Assembly: GCF_003461245.1 (NCBI RefSeq)
Contig: NZ_QTWS01000003.1
Location: 1-64,000, forward strand
Direction of reading: 5' to 3'
From: Blautia sp. AF19-10LB
GTDB lineage: Bacteria > Bacillota > Clostridia > Lachnospirales > Lachnospiraceae
Length of the DNA: 64,000 bases
The notes under the pieces were generated by a model, which was not told the origin of the DNA, did no database searches, and was given only the letters and a program-made list of their open reading frames with translations. A program made the position numbers and the translations under genes. Positions 53,477-62,307 of this stretch are shown piece by piece. Numbering within the stretch: position 1 is the first letter of the stretch; every line of letters starts with the position of its first letter.

Positions 53477-53618
53477 GTTACTGTTCACTCCGTTCACAGT
53501 AACTTGGTCAAAATCCATTCCACATCACCTACGGTGATGGAATTTTGCCCTGTATATCTCGGGATTTTGCCATATTCATGGCAAAACACCTCGCGAGATA
53601 CTACCTGTGAACAGTAAC
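53477..53618. repeat. compound palindromic element between deoD and deoC
   Basis: Outer 12-bp arms GTTACTGTTCAC (53477) and GTGAACAGTAAC (53607-53618) enclose three hairpins: GTTACTGT/ACAGTAAC at 53477-53503, ATCACC/GGTGAT inside a longer stem near 53510-53545, and TTTTGCCAT/ATGGCAAAA at 53565-53586. A 14-bp piece recurs at 60598-60611 and TTACTGTTCAC at 40721-40731, so this is an interspersed repeat family. Confidence 0.65.
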
Positions 53619-53630
53619 TCTTATTATTCA

Positions 53631-54341
53631 TTATGCCAGTTCCAGTGCAATTTCCATCATTTTGCCGAATCCAAGCTGACGGTCCTCGGCACTTAAGGAT
53701 TCTCCCGTATACAGATGATCCGAAATTGTCAGCATGCAGAGTGCTTTCTTTCCTGCTTTGGCAGCATTCATATATAATGCCGCTGCTTCCATCTCCACTG
53801 CCAGCACGCCCATATCGCGCCACAGGTCGTTTACATTGCTCATGGCATTGTAGAATACATCGGAAGACAGAACATTACCTACAACCACATTCGTGCCCTG
53901 ACGTTTCGCAGTCTCTACAGCTCTGTTCAGCAGTTCGTAATCTGCGATCGGTGCGAAAGTTCCCGGCAGGCCATACTGATACGCATAATTGGAATCTGTG
54001 CAGGCACCCATACCGATCACCACATCCATCAGTTTGATGTTGTCCTGGAAAGCTCCGGCAGAACCGATACGGATGACCTGATCTACATCATAAAAATTGA
54101 ACAGCTCGTAAGAATAGATTCCGATAGACGGCATCCCCATACCGCCTCCCATAACAGAAATTTCCTTTCCTTTATAGGTTCCTGTATATCCGAACATGTT
54201 TCTGACAGCATTCACCTGTCTTGGATTCTCCAGATATGTCTCTGCAATATATTTTGCACGGAGCGGATCTCCCGGCATCAGTACAGTTTTTGCAAAATCT
54301 CCTGCTTTGGCACTGTTGTGTGCAGTTGGAATATTTGTCAT
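53631..54341 (-). CDS. deoD: purine-nucleoside phosphorylase, DeoD type
   Basis: 236 residues. VLMPGDPLRAKYIAETYLE with the phosphate-binding arginine, GGGMGMPSIGIYSYEL, RIGSAGAFQ, and the EMEAAALY motif near 180 identify the hexameric DeoD family. It cleaves purine (deoxy)nucleosides with phosphate and feeds deoC through a phosphopentomutase not present here. AAAGGAGG before the ATG. Confidence 0.95.
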   Translation of the reverse strand: MTNIPTAHNSAKAGDFAKTVLMPGDPLRAKYIAETYLENPRQVNAVRNMFGYTGTYKGKEISVMGGGMGMPSIGIYSYELFNFYDVDQVIRIGSAGAFQDNIKLMDVVIGMGACTDSNYAYQYGLPGTFAPIADYELLNRAVETAKRQGTNVVVGNVLSSDVFYNAMSNVNDLWRDMGVLAVEMEAAALYMNAAKAGKKALCMLTISDHLYTGESLSAEDRQLGFGKMMEIALELA

Positions 54342-54415
54342 CTTACTCCTCCTTTATATTAATTTCGTTTTTGCTGTAATATCATTCCCCAGATTAGGCG
54401 GATATTTATAATCCG

Positions 54416-55258
54416 TCAGATCAGCGTAATGTGCTGAAATCCTTTTTCCCTTAATATATCAGCCAGGTAAGCCAGATACTCCTGGTTTGGAACCTGGTAA
54501 TGCGAATACTGCTCCCTGACTCCCATCGGACGGTATGCAATGATCTTTACGCGGATATCGTTGATCTTGAGATATGGTGCAAGAAAATCTCCCATCTCAC
54601 GGATACTTCTCTCTGTATCATAAAGATCCGGTACGATGACCGCTCTTACTTCATAAAGCTTGGAAGTTTTTGCCAGATATACAGCATTCTTCAACACCAT
54701 TTCATTTGTAAAATCGGTGACCTTCCTGTGCTCGGCAGCTTCAAACGCTTTGATATCCAGCATTACGCCGTCTGATACTTCCATCAGTTCCGGATAATCC
54801 TCAAACGGGATCATGCCGTTGCTGTCGATCAGTGTCCCCAGTCCGTCCTTCTTTGCCAGGCGGAACAACTCTGTCAGGAACTCCGGCCAGAGCATGCACT
54901 CTCCCCCTGAAACACTAAGACCTCGGATGAACGGAATCTGCTTCTTAACTTTTGCATAGACTTCTTCCGGTGTCATCTCAAAGGTTCTCGGAGAACTGTC
55001 GTTGGGACAGACGTGGATGCAGGTATCACACTGTACACATTTCGATGGATCGAACGCCACTTTGCCATTCTCATCAAAAGACAGTGCACCTGCCGGGCAC
55101 TGTTTCACACAGGTACCGCATTGTACACATAATTTCCTTGTTTCCGGATTGTGGCAGTATTTGCAGTTGATATTACATCCCTGCAGGAACACTGCCGTCC
55201 GGTTACCCGGACCATCCACACTGCTGAACGGGATGATCCGGTTCACTACTGCTTTCAT
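54416..55258 (-). CDS. yjjW: glycyl-radical enzyme activase, YjjW type
   Basis: 280 residues. Radical-SAM motif CNINCKYCHNPETRK (C-x3-C-x2-C) at about 30, then two ferredoxin-type clusters CVQCGTCVKQCPAG and CVQCDTCIHVCPND, as in GRE activases. It places the radical on the adjacent YjjI protein. Its ATG directly follows the yjjI stop, so they are translated together. YjjI/YjjW also lie next to the deo genes in E. coli. Confidence 0.9.
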   Translation of the reverse strand: MKAVVNRIIPFSSVDGPGNRTAVFLQGCNINCKYCHNPETRKLCVQCGTCVKQCPAGALSFDENGKVAFDPSKCVQCDTCIHVCPNDSSPRTFEMTPEEVYAKVKKQIPFIRGLSVSGGECMLWPEFLTELFRLAKKDGLGTLIDSNGMIPFEDYPELMEVSDGVMLDIKAFEAAEHRKVTDFTNEMVLKNAVYLAKTSKLYEVRAVIVPDLYDTERSIREMGDFLAPYLKINDIRVKIIAYRPMGVREQYSHYQVPNQEYLAYLADILREKGFQHITLI

Positions 55259-56803
55259 TTAACGTACCTTTCTCTCCAGGATATGTCCGTTTCTTGCAGC
55301 ACCAAGCCCCAGAGCTGTGGTATCCTGCAGAACAGCCTCTCCGTTTGCAAGTTTCTCAAGTTCAGAACGTTTTACAAGATATCCTGTGACACGGATCACA
55401 TCGCTGTCGCTGGAATAGAAGGACAGGTAACGAAGATCCATCTTGAAGGAGCCCTTGATGATATCCAGTACATACTCCGGATTGCGATGAACAGTCATAT
55501 CGATCGGGAAGATATCGCCGGTTCCTGAAGTAAAGTATTTGTGGAACTTTCTCAGCACGTTGAGCTGATCGATCAGTTCTTCCGGTTCCTCGCCGATCGG
55601 GATACGTGTTCCCGGAGTTACATTCTCATCCTCAGCAAGTCCTACCTGTGCATGAAGGAGGAAATGTCCGCCGGTTCCTTCACAATATTTATTCTTGTGG
55701 TTCAGATTAAATTCCTTGATGATCTCCATGATCTCCACACCCAGATCATTGGCTGCTTCATCATGTCCGAAACGTCCCTTGAGACCTTCTTTTTCGAAAA
55801 GGATATTGACACAGTCAGCAAGACCTACCAGACCATACATGCCGGAGAAACGATCTCTGTGGATAAATCCTTCTTTTGCCAGGAAGTTATTCTCAAAGAA
55901 TCCGCTCTCTTCTACCTCGAACTTGATTCTTGCATCCATGTAACGAGCCATGATATCCAGTACATATGGAAGTTCACGTTCTTTGAAATCCTGGATGTTC
56001 TTTGCTCTCTTGGCAATGTTTCCAAGGACCAGACGGCAGAGGGTATACGCACCGCCGCCAAGCAGAAGGCCATTGTAGCAGCTGGCGATCACATAATTCT
56101 CACCAAGCTCGCTCTTGAACATCTTGTGGTTGGCAAAGCTTGGTTTTGCGCTGTGCATTGCACAGTCGATCGCTTTGAGAGCAAAATCATCCGGAGTAAT
56201 GTCTTCGTCATATTTGAAGCTTAAGTTCGGAACTGCATTTTCCAGTTCTTTCTCAGCTTCCAGAAGCAGACGTCCTGCCTTGGTCTCTCTCGGTCCGATG
56301 TTTGCATGTGAGAAGGAATCGAGGATCGTGCGGTCCATCTGTGTCAGGAACAGCTTCAGCATCTTTTTTGCCTGAGCTTCATCGACGGTATCGATGTATG
56401 GCTCCAGTAATTCATCCAGCTGTCCTACGTAAACCGGGTAATTGGTAACACTCGGTACATGTTTATAAAAGATCATCAGGCTGTTCAGTGCCTCATAGAG
56501 ATCGGTCGGCGGATCGAGCTGCAAGAATTTGCTTCCTTCTTTCAGGAATTTCGCATAATCCGGGATAATGTAACGCGGACGCATCGGCGCATGTCCTTCA
56601 GACAGGTCGCAGATACATTTGCGGTCGATCGGTACATTCAGAAGCTCATCCAGTCCTTCCGGAAGATCAAGTACTTCCATCAGAGAATCTGCCTGATTTG
56701 CAAGGCAGGTCAGCTTCTGTTCATGAGTCAGCGTTGCGCTCTCTATAATTTCCAGAATGTTTTTTCTTGTTTCATTGACTCTTTCCATAGAAATGTCACG
56801 CAT
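55259..56803 (-). CDS. yjjI: YjjI-family glycine radical enzyme
   Basis: 514 residues, the normal length for YjjI. The C-terminal radical site reads DVIRVTGYLVKRSEL, where the glycine carries the radical. A cysteine in VIASCYNGLLLGGGAYTLC is a candidate for the active site. The physiological substrate is not established; neighbouring deo genes and the nucleoside importer suggest deoxynucleoside or deoxyribose metabolism. AGGAGG seven bases before the ATG. Confidence 0.9.
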   Translation of the reverse strand: MRDISMERVNETRKNILEIIESATLTHEQKLTCLANQADSLMEVLDLPEGLDELLNVPIDRKCICDLSEGHAPMRPRYIIPDYAKFLKEGSKFLQLDPPTDLYEALNSLMIFYKHVPSVTNYPVYVGQLDELLEPYIDTVDEAQAKKMLKLFLTQMDRTILDSFSHANIGPRETKAGRLLLEAEKELENAVPNLSFKYDEDITPDDFALKAIDCAMHSAKPSFANHKMFKSELGENYVIASCYNGLLLGGGAYTLCRLVLGNIAKRAKNIQDFKERELPYVLDIMARYMDARIKFEVEESGFFENNFLAKEGFIHRDRFSGMYGLVGLADCVNILFEKEGLKGRFGHDEAANDLGVEIMEIIKEFNLNHKNKYCEGTGGHFLLHAQVGLAEDENVTPGTRIPIGEEPEELIDQLNVLRKFHKYFTSGTGDIFPIDMTVHRNPEYVLDIIKGSFKMDLRYLSFYSSDSDVIRVTGYLVKRSELEKLANGEAVLQDTTALGLGAARNGHILERKVR

Positions 56804-56913
56804 AGTAATTCCTCCTAAAATACTATAAAAAACTATTATTTTCCCTCAGTTGTCTTATCTTATTTATACCATATTTCCTGTAAACAAAAAAGAACAAATG
56901 TCTTTTTTTGCTG

Positions 56914-56958
56914 TCAAAAAAAGTGCTGCAAAAACTGTTTTCAGTCTTTTACAGCACT
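56914..56958 (-). terminator. terminator of the nucleoside ABC importer operon
   Basis: Stem AGTGCTG...CAGCACT with an inner ACTG/CAGT; on the minus strand a run of seven T follows. It separates the importer from yjjI. Confidence 0.88.
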
Positions 56959-56978
56959 CTTTGCTCCACTTGTACCGT

Positions 56979-57914
56979 TTATTTGGATTTTACAAAAATC
57001 TTTCCGTTGGCTGCCGGTGTGTGAGCCTTACCAACAAACAGTACCAGTGCAATGATCGTTACCACATATGGAATCATGGAAATCAGGTTCGGGGATACCA
57101 CATTGCTCTGTGCTGCCAGAGATTTGATACCACTGCAGAGACCAAACAGAAGGCATGCCTTTGTTGCGCCCTCCGGTGAGAATTTACCAAAGATTACAGC
57201 TGCGATCGCAATAAATCCCTGTCCTACAATAACGCTTGGACGGAACTGGTTGATGGTTGCCAGAGTTACGAATGCGCCGCCAAGTCCTGCAAAAAATCCT
57301 GACAGGATCACACAGGTATAACGAACTTTGTAAACATCGATTCCCAGAGATTCACATGCTTCCGGATGTTCTCCGACTGCACGGAGGTGTGCTCCGAATT
57401 TTGTCTTGTAAAATACAAACCAGCACACAAATGCAAGAATGAATACCAGATACGCTACTGCGTAAACATTTAATACGTTGTTCCAGAATGAACCTGTCGG
57501 GAAGACACCCTCAAACAGCTTCGGAAGCTTGCAGCTTGGGTCCATAGCCGGTGTATCTGATGAGTTATTATACATTGCCTTGCAGAGAAACAGTGCAAGT
57601 CCAGGTCCCAGGAAGTTGATCGCTGTACCGGCGATCGTCTGGTCTGCGTGGCAGGAAATACATACAAATGCATGGATCAGGCCGAACAATGCGCCCGCCA
57701 GTCCTGCACATAAGAATGCGATCCAGCCGTTTCCGGTAGTCAGGCCCATTACCGCTCCGGTGAATGCACCAATTGTCATCATACCTTCGATACCAATGTT
57801 TACAACTCCACATCTCTCAGAAAAACAGGAGCCAAGTGCCGCCAGAAGAAGCGGCGGTGTTGCGATCAGAGTCGCATTGATCAGAAGACCAAGGTCTTTA
57901 ATTAATCCGTTCAT
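56979..57914 (-). CDS. nucleoside ABC importer permease 2 (NupQ-like)
   Basis: 311 residues, about nine helices. Family features are PPLLLAALGSCFSERCGVVNIGIEGMM at the start and the EAA-like loop RAVGEHPEACESLGIDVYKVRY. It pairs with the other permease in BMP-type importers. The ATG at 57914 has AAGGAGG and lies just after the stop of the preceding gene; an earlier in-frame start overlaps that gene. Confidence 0.9.
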   Translation of the reverse strand: MNGLIKDLGLLINATLIATPPLLLAALGSCFSERCGVVNIGIEGMMTIGAFTGAVMGLTTGNGWIAFLCAGLAGALFGLIHAFVCISCHADQTIAGTAINFLGPGLALFLCKAMYNNSSDTPAMDPSCKLPKLFEGVFPTGSFWNNVLNVYAVAYLVFILAFVCWFVFYKTKFGAHLRAVGEHPEACESLGIDVYKVRYTCVILSGFFAGLGGAFVTLATINQFRPSVIVGQGFIAIAAVIFGKFSPEGATKACLLFGLCSGIKSLAAQSNVVSPNLISMIPYVVTIIALVLFVGKAHTPAANGKIFVKSK

Positions 57915-57915
57915 C

Positions 57916-58983
57916 TTATTTAGCCTCCTTCTTCTTTGCAGCATTCAGTACGAATACTTTGAATACGTGTGAGATGGCGATCAGGAGAACAACACATCCC
58001 ATGATAATATCAACAACTTCAGACGGTGCCTTTACGATACTGAGCTTGGAACCGCCATATTTCATTGCACCATAGAAGATACCGGAAAAGATACATCCAA
58101 TCGGGTTGGATCCTCCGATCAGGGCAACGGTGATACCTTCAAATCCAAATCCTTCCTGTCCTGCAAACTGGCTCAGACGACCTGCCATACCAAGTACCTG
58201 AACCGCGCCGCCGAGACCGGATAAGAGACCTGAGATTCCAAGTGCAGTCAGCACAGAACCATCTGCATTGATACCGCCATACTGTGCACAGTTTCTGTTA
58301 AATCCTACGGCTTTTAATTTGTATCCAAGTGTTGTCTTCTCGATGATGACCCAGATAACTACTGCTGCGATCACTGCGAACAGAATGCCCCAGTGTGCTG
58401 CATTACAGTCCAGAGCCTTACGGATACCCTCCGGAAGAAGAAGTCTCGCGTTTTCGGCGATATCCAGTGTCGCTTCACTGCTCTCTCTGTGGATTCCCGG
58501 AAGGTTTACCACATAGTTGGACAGATAAAATGCGATCCAGTTAAACATGATAAAGGACAATACTTCGTGAATACCTCGTTTTACTTTGAGGACACCTACG
58601 ATCAGAGACCATATACAGCCGGCTGCTGCTGCCGCCACCAGGCATACAAGTGCATGAAGGACCGGCGGAAGCTTGAGGACAATACCAAGTACACAGGCTA
58701 CCAGACTACCGATTACGAACTGGCCTTCTGCTCCGATGTTAAATACACCTGTTCGGAAGGAGAAAGCCACACTCAGTCCGGTAAAGATCAGCGGGCTCGC
58801 ATAAACCAGAGTCCACACCAGATATTTCGGTTTGCTGAAAATACTGTCAAACAGCTTGCCATATGCTACTGCAGGACTGATTCCGGCGATCAGAAGAAAT
58901 ATCGCACCTACCAGGAAACCTGCAATGATCGCAACGATGGTATAGAGTACATTGCTCTCAAGAATGCTTTTTTTCTTATTCAT
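57916..58983 (-). CDS. nucleoside ABC importer permease 1 (NupP-like)
   Basis: 355 residues, about ten helices. TGLSVAFSFRTGVFNIGAEGQFVIG and the loop LKAVGFNRNCAQYGGINADG are typical of the YufP/NupP permease group. Its start overlaps the end of the ATPase gene by 8 nt, with AGGAGG inside that gene. Forms the membrane channel with the second permease. Confidence 0.9.
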   Translation of the reverse strand: MNKKKSILESNVLYTIVAIIAGFLVGAIFLLIAGISPAVAYGKLFDSIFSKPKYLVWTLVYASPLIFTGLSVAFSFRTGVFNIGAEGQFVIGSLVACVLGIVLKLPPVLHALVCLVAAAAAGCIWSLIVGVLKVKRGIHEVLSFIMFNWIAFYLSNYVVNLPGIHRESSEATLDIAENARLLLPEGIRKALDCNAAHWGILFAVIAAVVIWVIIEKTTLGYKLKAVGFNRNCAQYGGINADGSVLTALGISGLLSGLGGAVQVLGMAGRLSQFAGQEGFGFEGITVALIGGSNPIGCIFSGIFYGAMKYGGSKLSIVKAPSEVVDIIMGCVVLLIAISHVFKVFVLNAAKKKEAK

Positions 58984-60520
58984 TTGTTTTTCCTCCTGCC
59001 ATCATAAATCCAAGTTCTTTCTCATCTGCATCCTTACCCGGAACACTTCCGGTGATCTGGCCATCAAAGATAACCTCGATTCTGTCAGACAGACTCATGA
59101 TCTCATCCAGTTCGAAGGATACCAGTAAGACCGCACGATTCTTGTTTCTCTGCTCTACCAGATATTTATGTACGAACTCTATCGCACCTACGTCAAGACC
59201 ACGGGTCGGGTTTACTGCGATCAGCAGTTCCTTGTCGTTTGTCACCTCACGGGCAATGATAACCTTCTGCTGGTTTCCACCGGACAGTGTACCCGCCGGT
59301 GCTTCTGCACATCCTCTCGGACGGACATCAAACTTCTCGATCAGTTTCTCTGCATGTTTCTTGATCGCTTTTCGGTTCAGAATGCCGTGATTCGAAAACG
59401 GTTCTTCCTCAAAGTGCTGCAGAATCAGGTTGTCTTCATTGGAAAATTCCAGGATCAGACCATGTTTCTGACGGTCAGCAGGAATACTGGAAATTCCATT
59501 CGCAAAAGTTTCCTTAGGACTCTTATTGAATACGTCCTTACCAAGTACAGTAACCTTGCCGGATTCTGCCTTACGAAGACCTGTCAGGACTTCTACAAGC
59601 TCTGTCTGTCCGTTTCCATCTACGCCGGCAAGACCTACGATCTCACCTCTGCGGACATTCAGGTGGAATCCCTTGAGGATCTCTACACCTCGGTAATCCT
59701 TGGCATGCAGATCATCGACCTCCAGAACGACTTCGCCTGGTTCCATGTCTTTCTTGTCAACTTTGAAGTTGACATCACGACCTACCATCATGGCTGCCAG
59801 ATCATTCTCGTTTACATCTGATACCTTTACGGTACGAATATATTTACCCTGACGGATGATCGTACAATTGTCAGAGGAAGCAGTGATTTCTTTGAGCTTA
59901 TGGGTGATCAGGATAATACTCTTGCCATCTGCGGTCAGGTTATCGATGATCTCCATAAGTCCCTCGATCTCCTGTGGTGTCAGGGAAGCAGTCGGCTCAT
60001 CCAGAATCAGTGTCTCTGCACCACGATACAGAACCTTGAGGATTTCCACACGCTGCTGCATACCTACGGAAATATCCTCGATCTTTGCGTCAGGGTCTAC
60101 TTTCATTCCGTAACGCTCGGACAGTTCCAGGACTTTCTTTCTTGCTGTTGCCTTGTCGACGGACAGGCCCTTGGTCGGCTCCATACCAAGAATGATATTT
60201 TCGGTCACAGTAAATGGCTGGATCAGCATAAAGTGCTGGTGTACCATACCGATTCCGATATCAATAGCATCCTTCGGACTGTTAAAATGTACTTCCTTTT
60301 CATTAATAAAAATCTGTCCGCTGGTCGGTTTGTAAAGTCCACAGAGTACGTTCATCATTGTACTCTTTCCGGCTCCGTTCTCTCCCAGGATCGCGTGGAC
60401 CTCTCCTTTGTGTACGGTCAGATTGATGTGGTCATTCGCTGTAAAATCGCCAAACTTTTTTACGATGTCTTTCATCTGGATTACGACTTTGCTCTCATCC
60501 ATATGGCTTGTTCTTCCCAC
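58976..60520 (-). CDS. nucleoside ABC importer ATPase with two ABC domains (NupO-like)
   Basis: 514 residues with two ABC modules, as in sugar and nucleoside importers. First: Walker A GENGAGKSTMMNVL, signature ISVGMQQRVEIL, Walker B LILDEPT. Second: AGVDGNGQTELVEVLTG (degenerate Walker A), signature LSGGNQQKVIIARE, and the altered Walker B LLIAVNPTRG. A GTG at 60520 with AAAGGAGG eight bases upstream is the best start; the longer frame lacks a site. Confidence 0.92.
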   Translation of the reverse strand: MGRTSHMDESKVVIQMKDIVKKFGDFTANDHINLTVHKGEVHAILGENGAGKSTMMNVLCGLYKPTSGQIFINEKEVHFNSPKDAIDIGIGMVHQHFMLIQPFTVTENIILGMEPTKGLSVDKATARKKVLELSERYGMKVDPDAKIEDISVGMQQRVEILKVLYRGAETLILDEPTASLTPQEIEGLMEIIDNLTADGKSIILITHKLKEITASSDNCTIIRQGKYIRTVKVSDVNENDLAAMMVGRDVNFKVDKKDMEPGEVVLEVDDLHAKDYRGVEILKGFHLNVRRGEIVGLAGVDGNGQTELVEVLTGLRKAESGKVTVLGKDVFNKSPKETFANGISSIPADRQKHGLILEFSNEDNLILQHFEEEPFSNHGILNRKAIKKHAEKLIEKFDVRPRGCAEAPAGTLSGGNQQKVIIAREVTNDKELLIAVNPTRGLDVGAIEFVHKYLVEQRNKNRAVLLVSFELDEIMSLSDRIEVIFDGQITGSVPGKDADEKELGFMMAGGKTNE

Positions 60521-60680
60521 GTATGCCGCCTCCTTTGTTTGTTGTTTTGCTCTTTTCACTGTCTCCAGTGGACAGGAAAATAAAATTGCTGTGCATTCCG
60601 TTCACAGTAACGAAAATGCAAGATATTTTCTTCTCCATTGAAGATAGAAAATCTGGAAATCTTTGTCTCTATATGCATCG

Positions 60681-60707
60681 ACGGGGCTCTGCATACGCAG
60701 GCCCCGT
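60681..60707. repeat. GC-rich hairpin between BMP and ATPase genes
   Basis: Arms ACGGGGC/GCCCCGT with an inner CTGC/GCAG hairpin. No T-run follows, so it may stabilise the BMP mRNA 3' end and set the usual excess of binding protein over ATPase. Confidence 0.55.
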
Positions 60708-60748
60708 ACAGACGCAAATATTAGATTACCGGGTAAAACGGTCACTTC

Positions 60749-61771
60749 TTAGTCAAGAACATATACATCGCCGTATTTTGCCTCGAAATCATCTTTGTTA
60801 TCCGGAATAACAACATCACCGCTGATAATCTTTTCTTTTACTTCGTCAACTGCCTTAATTACATCATCTGAGATCAGATCCTGAGACGGAGCGATATCAA
60901 CACCACCTGCTGCCAGGTCGAAAGTCTGAACGCCGCCCTCAAGCTTATCATCGATCAGTTCCTGTACTGCATCATATACAGCATTGTCAACACGTTTCAT
61001 AGCAGAGGTAAGAACGGTCTTCGGAGCGATGCTGGACTGGTCAGAGTCAACACCGATCGCATATACACCAGCTTCCTGGCAGGCCTCGATAACACCAAGT
61101 CCTGTAGCACCAGCTGCCTGGAATACGATATCAGCGCCGTTGGTGATCGCTGTGTTTGCCATAGTCTTACCTGTAGCGGAATCTGCAAAAGAGTTTGCAT
61201 TGAACTGCTGAACAGTGATATCCGGGTTCGCATCAATAGCACCTGCACAGTAACCATATCCAAACTGGTTCATGGTCTCGTTAGTCATACCTACTACAAA
61301 TCCGATATTGTTGGTCTTGGTAGTTAAACCTGCAACATATCCTACCAGATAAGAAGCCTGCTCAGCTTTGAACATCAGGCTGGTAACATTTGGAAGATCG
61401 ATGCTTGAATCATCAATGATAGCGAATTTGGTATCCGGGTTAGCTTCTGCTGCTTCTCTGGTAGCATCTGCCAGCATATAACCAACGCTGATGATCAGGT
61501 CATAATCCTCGTCTACGAAAGTTTCCATATTTGGCTGATAATCTGCATCTGTAGCAGACTCCAGATAGTTAACCTCTACTCCGAGTTCCTCTCCGGCTTT
61601 TTCAAGTCCCTCCCATGCTGACTGGTTGAAGGAACCATCGTTAACTCCACCTACGTCTGTGATCAGACCAATCTTAAACTCGTCGTCTGCTGCTGCAACC
61701 ATCTGAGGCATAGCACTTACGGAAGCTACCATAGCAGCTGTTAATACTGCAGCCATTACTTTCTTTCGCAT
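60749..61771 (-). CDS. BMP-family nucleoside-binding protein
   Basis: 340 residues. Signal-like N-terminus (MRKKVMAAVLTAAMVASVSA), then the BMP/PnrA fold: LITDVGGVNDGSFNQSAWEG, FAIIDDSSIDLPNV, AYSVGY-like YLVGYVAGL and GVDSDQSSI. It captures nucleosides for the ABC importer. No cysteine follows the signal, so the usual lipobox is absent and membrane anchoring must be through the uncleaved helix or another partner. AAAGGAGG before the ATG. First gene of the importer operon. Confidence 0.9.
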   Translation of the reverse strand: MRKKVMAAVLTAAMVASVSAMPQMVAAADDEFKIGLITDVGGVNDGSFNQSAWEGLEKAGEELGVEVNYLESATDADYQPNMETFVDEDYDLIISVGYMLADATREAAEANPDTKFAIIDDSSIDLPNVTSLMFKAEQASYLVGYVAGLTTKTNNIGFVVGMTNETMNQFGYGYCAGAIDANPDITVQQFNANSFADSATGKTMANTAITNGADIVFQAAGATGLGVIEACQEAGVYAIGVDSDQSSIAPKTVLTSAMKRVDNAVYDAVQELIDDKLEGGVQTFDLAAGGVDIAPSQDLISDDVIKAVDEVKEKIISGDVVIPDNKDDFEAKYGDVYVLD

Positions 61772-61854
61772 AAATTGCCCTCCTTTGTTTTTTGTCTAAT
61801 AATACTATGATAACATCTTTTTTATGAAATGAAAAGACGAAATTTATTTATCTT

Positions 61855-62175
61855 TCATGATTTGTTTATGGTTATTTTATTTTCCAGTACCTGCGTGATC
61901 GTGGAAAACAGAGTGTCTATCTCGATCGGTTTCGCCACATAGGCATCCATTCCTGCTGCCAGCGCAGCTTTGTGGTCCTCTTCGAAAGCATTTGCGGTCA
62001 TGGCTATGATTGGTGTTCTGGCACGGTCATCCAGCAGTTTTCGGATTGCTTCAGCTACCTGGTATCCGTTCATATGCGGCATCTGGATATCCATAAGGAT
62101 CACATCATAATATCCCACCGGTTTTGCCTGCAGCATCTTCTGTGCATTATGACCTTTTTTACATATGATCTTCAT
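61855..62175 (-). pseudogene. truncated response-regulator receiver domain
   Basis: 106 residues. The phospho-acceptor aspartate is in YDVILMDIQMPHMNGYQVAE, followed by threonine in PIIAMTANAF and lysine in AYVAKPIEI. The N-terminal third with the acidic pocket is missing, so the domain cannot fold normally. It most resembles the end of a hybrid histidine kinase. A GAGGA lies before the first ATG, so a short product may still be made. Confidence 0.78.
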
Positions 62176-62307
62176 TTACATTCCTCTTTTGCTCAAAACT
62201 TTCAGAAATATTTTTTGAATAACCGATATGTGTTATGTTATCACATTTTATGCTGCAATTCTATTTCTCAGGGGATTTTGCATTTTAATTTGTACTTATT
62301 TGCATTT

